Below are positions 1 to 5,000 of a stretch of 5,000 bases of DNA, one piece after another; positions within the stretch are counted from its first letter, which is position 1, and each line of letters starts with the position of its first letter. The stretch lies in contig JAAYHI010000096.1 in NCBI GenBank assembly GCA_012727415.1, positions 1 to 5,000 on the forward strand. The letters are read 5' to 3'. The notes beneath the pieces were generated by a model, which made no database searches, had not been told where the DNA came from, and saw only the letters and a program-made list of their open reading frames with translations. A program made the translations under genes and the position numbers. The DNA comes from Bacillota bacterium. Lineage in GTDB: Bacteria > Bacillota > Proteinivoracia > UBA4975.

Positions 1-630
1 GCGCTCAACAGCCTTAAAAGAGTTGAGGTTCTTTATCTCAGTCCGCCCACCGCCCTGCAGGGAAATGTTGGCATCACAGCGAAGACTGCCTTCTTCCAGC
101 TTGCAGTCGGAGATGCCGGCGTAGAGCAGCACCTGGCGCAGAAATTGCAGAAAAGACTTGGCGGCGCCGGGAGAAGTAAGGCAAGGGGCAGTGACGATTT
201 CAACCAAGGCCATACCGCTGCGATTATAGTCAATTAAGGTGCCCTCGGCCGTGTGCACCAACTTGGCAGCATCCTCTTCCAAATGAAGGCGATTGATATC
301 AACTGTGCCCAGGGGAGTCTCCACCTCCCCGCCAAGGGCCAAGGGCTGGCGCTGCTGAGTAATTTGATAGCCCTTGGGCAAATCCGGGTAAAAGTAGTGC
401 TTGCGGTCAAAGCTGCTTAGAGTATTAATAGTGCACCCCAAAACCAGTGCCGCCCTCAAGGCCAGGATAACTGCCTCCTGGTTCAATACCGGCAATGTTC
501 CAGGCAGCCCCAGGCAAACAGGACACACCCTGGTATTGGGAGGCGCAGCAAAATCTGAGGGGCAGGAACAGAAGAGCTTTTTCCCGGTTTGCAGTTGCAC
601 ATGCACTTCCAGGCCAATAGTCGGGTTCAT
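1..630 (-). CDS. gatB: Asp/Glu-tRNA amidotransferase subunit B, N-terminal part (cut by window edge)
   Basis: GatB activates the side-chain carboxyl of Glu on Glu-tRNA(Gln), or Asp on Asp-tRNA(Asn), with ATP and amidates it with ammonia delivered from GatA, in the cytoplasm. The 210 codons visible read without a stop to the left edge; the family is about 475 residues, so the rest of the catalytic domain and the C-terminal tRNA-binding domains lie outside. Visible family motifs are IGLEVHVQL at residues 5-13, a probable zinc-binding set FCSC (20-23) and VCPVCLGLPG (35-44), FDRKHYFYPDLPKGYQI (74-90), HLEEDAAKL (116-124), RCDANIS (184-190) and TEIKNLNSF (197-205). The start is ATG at 630-628, with GGGAGGTG a few bases upstream. 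It shares one base with the gatA stop (TGATG), so translational coupling is likely. Oddities: a shortened loop after residue 190, and TAPC where TEPD is usual (147-150). Identification is very secure; whether Gln or Asn is made in vivo cannot be told here. Confidence 0.96.
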   Translation of the reverse strand, partial: MNPTIGLEVHVQLQTGKKLFCSCPSDFAAPPNTRVCPVCLGLPGTLPVLNQEAVILALRAALVLGCTINTLSSFDRKHYFYPDLPKGYQITQQRQPLALGGEVETPLGTVDINRLHLEEDAAKLVHTAEGTLIDYNRSGMALVEIVTAPCLTSPGAAKSFLQFLRQVLLYAGISDCKLEEGSLRCDANISLQGGGRTEIKNLNSFKAVER

Positions 631-2072
631 CACTCCACCTCCCGGGGCCGCCGCAGATGCCAATCACTGCGGCACTGCCAGGTATATCCTGCCCGCAGCA
701 AGACATCCTCCCGGAACCGGGGTGCCATCATCTGCATGCCTATGGGCAGTCCCCGGCTCTCACCGCAGGGAAGGGCCAGGGCCGGTAACCCTGCCAGGTT
801 GGCGGGAATTGAATAAACGTCATTGTAATACATCGCCAGGGGATCCAGCTCTTCCTCCAGGGGAAAAGCGATATATGGGGCCGCCGGCAACAGCAGGAGG
901 TCTACCTGAGAAAACAACTCCTCCAGATGGCGGGAAATATGTTTCCGGGCCTGCTGGCCCAGTTCATAGCCGGAGCAGTCAGGCCCCAGGTTATAGGTGC
1001 CCAACATCAGGCGGCGGCGCACTTCCGCGCCGAAAATCCTGCTGCCGGTATACATTTCCTCCAGAGTAGAGGAAGAATGCCGGTAGCCATAAGCAACCCC
1101 GTCATAACGGGCGAGGCTGGAAGCTGCTTCCGCCGTGGCAATCAGCATGTACGCAGCAAGGGATTCATCGGTATAAGGCATGGAAACCCAACTGACCTTT
1201 GCCCCTGCCTGGGCAAACTTTCTCGCCGCCTCCTCCACAGCCTCGCTGGTACTGCTGTCGGGGCAGCTCTCGAGGATTTCCCGGGGCAGGCCAAGGGCAA
1301 GGCCGGAAACATCGTCAACAAGGCAGGCGGAAAAGTCGGGCACATCCTGCCGGGCAGAGGCAGGATCACCCGGGTCATAGCCGCAGATTTCCTGCAACAC
1401 CAGAGCGGCGTCCTCCACCGACCTGGTTAGAGTGCCTATTTGATCCAGGGAAGGGGCCAGGGGAAGCAACCCCCGCCGCGAAACCCTGCCATAACTGGGT
1501 TTGAAACCGGTTACGCCGCAAAAGGCGGCAGGCTGCCGGATTGAGCCTCCGGTATCTGTACCCAGGCTGAAGGGAGCACAGCCGGCGGCAACCAGGGCGG
1601 CGGACCCGCCGCTGGAACCTCCCGGCGACCGCTTGCTGTCCCAGGGATTGGCCACAGGGCCAAAAGCAGAGGTCAGGCTGCTGGAGCCCATGGCAAACTC
1701 ATCCATATTGGCCTTGCCCAGCAAGGGGCAATGGGCCAGCTTTTCCACCGCCGTGGCATCATAGGGTGAAATGTAGTCTGCCAGTACTTTTGAGGCACAG
1801 GTAGTTGCCGCCCCCCTGACGGCGATGTTATCTTTTACCGCCATGGGAATGCCCGCCAGGGGGCTAAGCTCCCTGTTTTGCCGCCGGAGACTGTCTACAT
1901 GGCATGCAGTTGCCAAAGCCTTGTCCCGGGTCAGGGAGATATAGCCATTGATGGTGGGCTGCAGCCTCTCGCTGCGCTCCAGGTAATACTCGGTGAGTTC
2001 TGTTGCCGTCAACCTGCCGGCCTGCATCTCTTGGGAAAGCTGTCTTATTGTCAAGGAGGCTAAATCATTCAT
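630..2072 (-). CDS. gatA: Asp/Glu-tRNA amidotransferase subunit A (glutaminase subunit)
   Basis: GatA is the amidase-signature subunit of GatCAB: it hydrolyses glutamine and channels ammonia to GatB. The product is 480 residues from the chosen start, normal for the family. The Ser-cisSer-Lys triad is visible: Lys80 in GIPMAVKDNI, Ser153 in SPGGSSGGSAA, and Ser177 in LGTDTGGSIRQPA. Other family blocks are GKANMDEFAMGSSS (about 119-132), GFKPSYGRVSRRGL (189-202) and the C-terminal NLAGLPALALPCG. The reading frame extends two codons upstream to TTG at 2078, but ATG at 2072 is preferred because GGGTGA lies six bases before it, whereas the TTG would have no spacing. With this start gatA overlaps the end of gatC by eight bases, and its stop overlaps the gatB start by one base. 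The segment between EKL and LGK is about two residues shorter than usual. Identity is very secure; the exact start is likely but not proven. Confidence 0.96.
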   Translation of the reverse strand: MNDLASLTIRQLSQEMQAGRLTATELTEYYLERSERLQPTINGYISLTRDKALATACHVDSLRRQNRELSPLAGIPMAVKDNIAVRGAATTCASKVLADYISPYDATAVEKLAHCPLLGKANMDEFAMGSSSLTSAFGPVANPWDSKRSPGGSSGGSAALVAAGCAPFSLGTDTGGSIRQPAAFCGVTGFKPSYGRVSRRGLLPLAPSLDQIGTLTRSVEDAALVLQEICGYDPGDPASARQDVPDFSACLVDDVSGLALGLPREILESCPDSSTSEAVEEAARKFAQAGAKVSWVSMPYTDESLAAYMLIATAEAASSLARYDGVAYGYRHSSSTLEEMYTGSRIFGAEVRRRLMLGTYNLGPDCSGYELGQQARKHISRHLEELFSQVDLLLLPAAPYIAFPLEEELDPLAMYYNDVYSIPANLAGLPALALPCGESRGLPIGMQMMAPRFREDVLLRAGYTWQCRSDWHLRRPREVE

Positions 2073-2349
2073 CTGCAATCACCCGGGGGACCCGCACCAT
2101 CCCCTGGCTGCTGTCAGGAGCCAGGGCCAGAACCTCCTCCTGGCTGAGGCAGGCCTCTCCCTGCCCCGCGGGGCCAGGGGCGCCAAATGCCTGGAGTGGG
2201 GATCCTGTTCCCGAAGGCAGCTTCTTCAGGACCTTCACATAGTCGAGGAATTCCTGCAGCTGGCCCGCCATTTCCGCCAGCTCATCATCGGCGAGAGGCA
2301 ATTTTGCCATGGCCGCTGTTTTTTTAACTTGTTCCGGGGTAATTTTCAT
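2065..2349 (-). CDS. gatC: Asp/Glu-tRNA amidotransferase subunit C
   Basis: GatC is the small non-catalytic subunit that wraps around and stabilises the GatA-GatB interface in the GatCAB heterotrimer. The product is 94 residues, the usual length. It begins MKITPEQVKKTAAMAKLPL, has the helical segment with LQEFLDYVKVLKKL (about 31-44), and ends in the typical SQEEVLALAPDSS...VRVPRVI block. The middle (about 45-66) is rich in Gly, Pro and Ala and looks like the extended linker of the family. The start is ATG at 2349-2347 with GGAGG seven bases upstream. It is the first gene of the gatCAB operon, with a strong extended -10 promoter just upstream, and it overlaps gatA by eight bases (ATGAATGA), which suggests coupled translation. 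Confidence 0.95.
   Translation of the reverse strand: MKITPEQVKKTAAMAKLPLADDELAEMAGQLQEFLDYVKVLKKLPSGTGSPLQAFGAPGPAGQGEACLSQEEVLALAPDSSQGMVRVPRVIADE
2079..2084 (-). promoter_or_regulatory. Ribosome binding site deciding the gatA start
   Basis: On the minus strand GGGTGA sits inside the last codons of gatC, six bases before ATG at 2072. This spacing supports the ATG over the in-frame TTG at 2078, which directly abuts the motif. The site is weaker than the GGAGG sites of gatC and glpK, as expected where translation can also be coupled from the upstream gene. Confidence 0.6.
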
Positions 2350-2382
2350 TCAATCGCCTCCATCATTCTTCTGACAGGGTAA

Positions 2383-2391
2383 ATTATAGCA
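2383..2391 (-). promoter_or_regulatory. Extended -10 promoter of gatCAB
   Basis: The minus strand reads TGCTATAAT, a perfect TATAAT hexamer preceded by TGn, which is the extended -10 form. No good -35 hexamer lies 16-18 bases upstream; the best TTG-type match (TTGTCT, 2417-2412) is 23 bases away. This is what extended -10 promoters tolerate. Transcription would start near 2376, giving a leader of only about 27 bases before the gatC ATG, too short for a T-box or riboswitch. Expression is therefore probably constitutive. Confidence 0.75.
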
Positions 2392-2442
2392 TATCCTGCC
2401 CCCACTCTTGCAGACAATGCCTGTATATGGTAAGAAGAAACC

Positions 2443-2447
2443 AGGAG
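2443..2447 (+). promoter_or_regulatory. Ribosome binding site deciding the acetyltransferase start
   Basis: AGGAG lies eight bases before ATG at 2456 on the plus strand. The frame is open further upstream to TTG at 2408 and ATG at 2417, but neither has a comparable Shine-Dalgarno match, and the residues they would add (a lysine-rich stretch) are not a recognisable domain part. Confidence 0.7.
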
Positions 2448-2455
2448 TGAAGGCT

Positions 2456-3280
2456 ATGCATGTTCAGCAACTCAGCTGCCCCGAAGATTTTCTCAGCCGG
2501 GTAAGAGATTTTCTTATCCGGCAGGAGGATATTAACAACCTGCCCCTGGGAATTCTCCTCAACCTCACTGCTGTCCCGCCTGCGAAACCGCCCTTTCTCG
2601 CTTATGTGGCGGCGGGAGAGCAAATCTGTCTGGCCATGGTCATGACCACCGGCCACCTGGTCCTTGCTCACCCTGAAGGAGATTGGCGGCGGGCAATTGA
2701 AACAGCAACAACCTGGCTAGCCCGCCATAACATCCCTCTTTCCGGCGTCATTGGCCCCCGGGAACCTGCCCAGCACTTTGCCCGGCTGTGGCAGCCCCAG
2801 CAGTCTCAGGTGGAAATGGAGCAGGGCATCTACCGCCTGGACGCCGTCCTCCCGGTCTCCCTTTCTCCCGGCCGGCTGCGGCTTGCCCACAGCGGGGACC
2901 TGGACCTGGTGAGCAGCTGGCTTGAGGATTTCTGCCGGGAAGCTTTAACTCCCATCCCGCCGGAGCAGGCAAGAAAAGTGGCTGCCGCCGGCATTGCCGA
3001 CAACACGTACTACCTCTGGGAGGACAAAGAGGTGGTGTCGATGGCCAAGAAGACCCGCCCCACCTATAGCGGCATCGCCATCAACCAGGTCTTTACCCCC
3101 ACAGAGTATCGCCGCCGCGGCTATGCCACCAGCTGCGTTGCCAGCCTCTGCCGCTTGTTGCTTACGGAGTATAAATTCTGCTGCCTCTATACCGATTTAG
3201 CCAATCCCACTTCCAATAAAATATACAGGGATATTGGCTTCCGTCGGGTAGCAGATTCTGTTTCATTTAAATTTTCATAA
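2456..3280 (+). CDS. GNAT-family N-acetyltransferase, substrate unknown
   Basis: The product is 274 residues from ATG 2456, chosen for the AGGAG eight bases upstream. The C-terminal half (about 140-274) carries a GNAT fold signature: the strand INQVFTP (209-215), then the acetyl-CoA pyrophosphate-binding turn RRRGYATSCV (219-228) at the head of a helix, then LYTDLANPTSNKIYRDIGF (244-262), the usual strand plus the Asn/Tyr helix of GNAT motif B. The N-terminal half (1-135) has no motif I recognise; it resembles the degenerate first GNAT-like domain of two-domain enzymes such as those grouped as 'predicted acetyltransferase' (COG3393-like), but that is inference. No signal peptide or membrane segment is visible, so it is probably cytoplasmic. 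It is transcribed divergently from gatCAB and converges on glpK; it appears monocistronic, ending at the shared terminator. Acetyl transfer to a small molecule or protein amine is expected; the acceptor cannot be named. Confidence 0.85.
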   Translation: MHVQQLSCPEDFLSRVRDFLIRQEDINNLPLGILLNLTAVPPAKPPFLAYVAAGEQICLAMVMTTGHLVLAHPEGDWRRAIETATTWLARHNIPLSGVIGPREPAQHFARLWQPQQSQVEMEQGIYRLDAVLPVSLSPGRLRLAHSGDLDLVSSWLEDFCREALTPIPPEQARKVAAAGIADNTYYLWEDKEVVSMAKKTRPTYSGIAINQVFTPTEYRRRGYATSCVASLCRLLLTEYKFCCLYTDLANPTSNKIYRDIGFRRVADSVSFKFS

Positions 3281-3282
3281 CG

Positions 3283-3313
3283 AAGAAAACCGGCCCACAG
3301 CCGGTTTATTTTT
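3283..3313. terminator. Bidirectional Rho-independent terminator between convergent genes
   Basis: A perfect 8-base-pair stem, AAACCGGC (3287-3294) and GCCGGTTT (3300-3307), closes a five-base loop. On the plus strand it is followed by a run TTTATTTTT, ending the acetyltransferase transcript seven bases after its stop. On the minus strand it is followed by TTTTCTT, ending glpK. The glpK stop codon (3308-3306) lies within and just before the stem, so the hairpin starts immediately at the end of glpK translation. Confidence 0.88.
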
Positions 3314-4811
3314 CTGCTTGCTCCCAGTCCCGGGAACGACTGACTGCCTTTTTCCAGCCCGCATATAACCTGGCCCGCTGTTCCTGGGGCATTTGCGGCT
3401 CAAACCTGCGGTCTGTCATCCGGTTGGCGGCGATATCTTCCTTGCTCTGCCAGTAGCCCACCGCCAGCCCCGCCAGATAGGCGGCTCCCAGGGCAGTAGT
3501 CTCAATGACCCTGGGCCTCTCCACCGGCACATTGAGGATATCTGCCTGGAATTGCATGAGGAAATTGTTGGCCACAGCGCCCCCATCCACATTGAGGGCA
3601 GTCAGCTCAATGCCCGAATCTTCCTCCATGGCTTCCAGCACATCCCTGGTTTGATAGGCGATGGACTCCAAAGTAGCCCGGATAATATGCTCCGCCTTCG
3701 CCCCCCGGGTGAGGCCGAGAATTGCCCCCCGGGCATACATATCCCAGTAAGGAGCCCCCAGGCCGACAAAGGCCGGGACGACATAGACCCCATTTGAGTC
3801 CTTGACTTTGCCTGCCATGTATTCGGTGTCTTCAGCATCGCGGATGAGCTTGAGCTCGTCCCGCAGCCATTGGACGGCGGCACCGCCAACGAAGATACTG
3901 CCTTCCAGGGCATACTCCACCTTGCCTTCTGCCCCCCAGGCAATTGTGGTCAAGAGGCCATGTCTTGATGTGATAAACTTTTCCCCTGTATTCATCAGCA
4001 TAAAGCAGCCAGTGCCATAGGTATTTTTCGCCATCCCCGGCTGAAAACAGGTCTGCCCGAAAAGGGCTGCCTGTTGGTCCCCGGCGGCGCCGGCGATGGG
4101 AATTTGCGCGCCGCCGAAGGTGTCGGGAGCGGTATAGCCGTATACTTCGCTGGAAGGACGCACCTGGGGCAACATGCCCCTGGGGATGTCCAGGTAGTTG
4201 AGGATCTTTTCATCCCACTCCAGGCTCTTGATATTAAAGAGCATGGTGCGGGAGGCATTTGAATAGTCTGTGACATGGACCTGGCCCTTGGTCAGGTTCC
4301 ATATTATCCATGTGTCAATGGTGCCAAAGAGAAGCTCGCCCCTCTCTGCTTTTTCCCTGGCCCCTTCCACATTGTCCAGGATCCATTTAATCTTAGTGGC
4401 GGAAAAATAAGCATCCACCACTAGGCCAGTATTCTCCCGGATATACTGCTCCATTGCGGTATCGGCTTTGATGGCGTCGCACATACCTGCCGTGCGGCGG
4501 CACTGCCAGACAATGGCGTTGTATATAGGGCGGCCGCTGGCCTTTTCCCAGACGACAGTGGTTTCACGCTGATTGGTAATGCCGATGGCAGCAATGTCCC
4601 GGGGGGAGATATCTCCCCGTTCAATGGCCTCCTGGGCAACGCCGCTCTGAGTTGCCCAAATCTCTATGGCATCGTGCTCTACCCAGCCGGGGTGAGGATA
4701 AATCTGCTTGAATTCCTTTTGCGCCAGTGCGACAATGCTGCCCTTGCGATCGAAGAGAATGGCCCGGGAACTGGTTGTCCCTTGATCGAGGGCCAAGACA
4801 TACTTGTCCAT
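3306..4811 (-). CDS. glpK: Glycerol kinase
   Basis: GlpK phosphorylates glycerol with ATP to sn-glycerol 3-phosphate in the cytoplasm, trapping imported glycerol for lipid synthesis or catabolism. The 501-residue product has the family's full length and both FGGY-kinase domains. Visible are the N-terminal phosphate loop DQGTTSSRAILF (9-20), glycerol-contact residues Arg82-Glu83 in NQRET, Tyr135, and the catalytic Asp245 in AGDQQAALFGQ, the ATP-site stretch NTYGTGCFMLMNTGE (263-277), and the second signature DGGAVANNFLMQFQADIL (409-426). It starts at ATG 4811 with AGGAGG seven bases upstream. It lies 28 bases after glpP, suggesting one transcript, and ends in the bidirectional terminator, so no glpD follows. 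The regulatory loop near 227-237 (APDTFGGAQIP) has neither the HPr-phosphorylated His of enterococcal GlpK nor the Arg236 of the E. coli fructose-1,6-bisphosphate site. Identification is very secure. Confidence 0.97.
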   Translation of the reverse strand: MDKYVLALDQGTTSSRAILFDRKGSIVALAQKEFKQIYPHPGWVEHDAIEIWATQSGVAQEAIERGDISPRDIAAIGITNQRETTVVWEKASGRPIYNAIVWQCRRTAGMCDAIKADTAMEQYIRENTGLVVDAYFSATKIKWILDNVEGAREKAERGELLFGTIDTWIIWNLTKGQVHVTDYSNASRTMLFNIKSLEWDEKILNYLDIPRGMLPQVRPSSEVYGYTAPDTFGGAQIPIAGAAGDQQAALFGQTCFQPGMAKNTYGTGCFMLMNTGEKFITSRHGLLTTIAWGAEGKVEYALEGSIFVGGAAVQWLRDELKLIRDAEDTEYMAGKVKDSNGVYVVPAFVGLGAPYWDMYARGAILGLTRGAKAEHIIRATLESIAYQTRDVLEAMEEDSGIELTALNVDGGAVANNFLMQFQADILNVPVERPRVIETTALGAAYLAGLAVGYWQSKEDIAANRMTDRRFEPQMPQEQRARLYAGWKKAVSRSRDWEQAEK

Positions 4812-4839
4812 AACATCTCCTCCTGTATTGCTACAAGCT

Positions 4840-5000
4840 CTATAAGTACCAAAGCTCCTCCTTGGTGGTGGAAATTCCCACTGCCCCCGCCTGTAATGTG
4901 GCGAGGATATCTTCCTTGGATTCTATAAGCCCGCCGGCAATAAGCGGTATCTGGGTTTCCTGGCTTACCCGCTTTACCACCCGGGGTATGATGCCCGGCA
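4840..5000 (-). CDS. glpP: Glycerol-3-phosphate-responsive antiterminator, C-terminal part (cut by window edge)
   Basis: GlpP-family proteins bind glycerol 3-phosphate and then the leader mRNA of glp genes, preventing premature termination (known from Bacillus subtilis). Only the last ~53 residues are present; the family is about 185 residues. The visible part reads PGIIPRVVKRV, then IPLIAGGLIESKEDI, then LQAGAVGISTTKEELW, ending YL and TAG at 4842-4840. These are the TIM-barrel-like C-terminal blocks of GlpP: the PGIIP loop, the IAGGLI phosphate-binding turn and the AGA-x-x-(I/V)ST strand. The gene sits 28 bases before glpK on the same strand, which supports the assignment because GlpP genes are commonly linked to glycerol genes. 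The main uncertainty is the missing N-terminal two thirds. Confidence 0.9.
   Translation of the reverse strand, partial: PGIIPRVVKRVSQETQIPLIAGGLIESKEDILATLQAGAVGISTTKEELWYL

Larger units (their letters stand above)
2350..2455. other. Divergent intergenic region between gatC and the acetyltransferase gene
   Basis: This 106-base gap separates two divergent genes. It holds the gatC ribosome binding site and extended -10 promoter on the minus strand, and the ribosome binding site of the acetyltransferase gene on the plus strand. No convincing plus-strand promoter was found: TTGCAG at 2408-2413 is followed 17 bases later only by TAAGAA. A possible short inverted pair, CATAT near 2390 and ATATG near 2425, is too short to call an operator. 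Confidence 0.6.

Noticed and set aside
425..706. 93-codon minus-strand open frame crossing the gatA-gatB junction
   Set aside because: It is an out-of-frame reading of the end of gatA and start of gatB; the correct gatB frame from 630 gives all conserved motifs.
401..1069. 222-codon open frame on the plus strand
   Set aside because: It lies antisense to gatB and gatA, its translation is low-complexity and Pro/Gly/Arg-rich with no family motif, and gatA and gatB explain the sequence fully.
927..1430. 167-codon plus-strand open frame
   Set aside because: It is antisense to gatA, has no ribosome binding site worth noting and no recognisable domain; long antisense frames are common opposite GC-rich genes.
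2390..2429. Possible operator: CATAT and ATATG inverted pair in the divergent gap
   Set aside because: Five-base arms about 30 bases apart are expected by chance in AT-containing spacer and no regulator is nearby.
2384..2671. 95-codon minus-strand open frame upstream of gatC
   Set aside because: It is antisense to the start of the acetyltransferase and runs over the gatCAB promoter; no motif and no convincing start signal.
3393..3797. 134-codon plus-strand open frame within glpK
   Set aside because: It is antisense to a fully conserved glpK reading frame and has no independent support.
1..5000. Mobile elements, CRISPR arrays, tRNA or rRNA genes, prophage or defence genes
   Set aside because: None seen: the window is almost fully covered by housekeeping and metabolic genes with short gaps, and no direct repeats, terminal inverted repeats or structured RNA genes were noticed.

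Overview
This window looks like ordinary chromosome from a moderately GC-rich member of the Bacillota, probably a Clostridia-type lineage. The main evidence is GlpP, the glycerol-3-phosphate-responsive antiterminator found mainly in Bacillota, placed directly upstream of glpK. An intact gatCAB operon, strong GGAGG-type ribosome binding sites and an extended -10 promoter fit this. The genus cannot be fixed from the sequence.

Layout. Positions 1-2349, minus strand: the gatC-gatA-gatB operon for the tRNA-dependent amidotransferase that makes Gln-tRNA(Gln) and/or Asn-tRNA(Asn). gatC and gatA are complete. gatB runs off the left edge after 210 codons. All three genes overlap by a few bases, so translation is probably coupled. 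Positions 2350-2455: a divergent intergenic region holding an extended -10 promoter for gatCAB and the ribosome binding site of the plus-strand gene. Positions 2456-3280, plus strand: a 274-residue GNAT-family acetyltransferase of unknown substrate. Positions 3283-3313: a compact bidirectional terminator between convergent genes, with the glpK stop codon inside its stem. Positions 3306-4811, minus strand: glycerol kinase glpK. Positions 4840-5000, minus strand: the last ~53 codons of glpP.

How the parts work together. GatC, GatA and GatB form one heterotrimer. GatA releases ammonia from glutamine, GatB phosphorylates and amidates the mischarged Glu-tRNA(Gln) or Asp-tRNA(Asn), and GatC bridges the two. 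GlpK makes glycerol 3-phosphate, the signal sensed by GlpP, so glpP-glpK is a small glycerol-utilisation unit with a built-in feedback logic. No link between the acetyltransferase and either neighbour can be shown.

I found no new biological system here. The points worth a second look are modest: GlpK lacks the known allosteric or phosphorylation residues of the E. coli and enterococcal enzymes; glpP and glpK are adjacent without glpF; GatB and GatA carry local shortenings or substitutions in conserved segments; and the intergenic signals are very compact.
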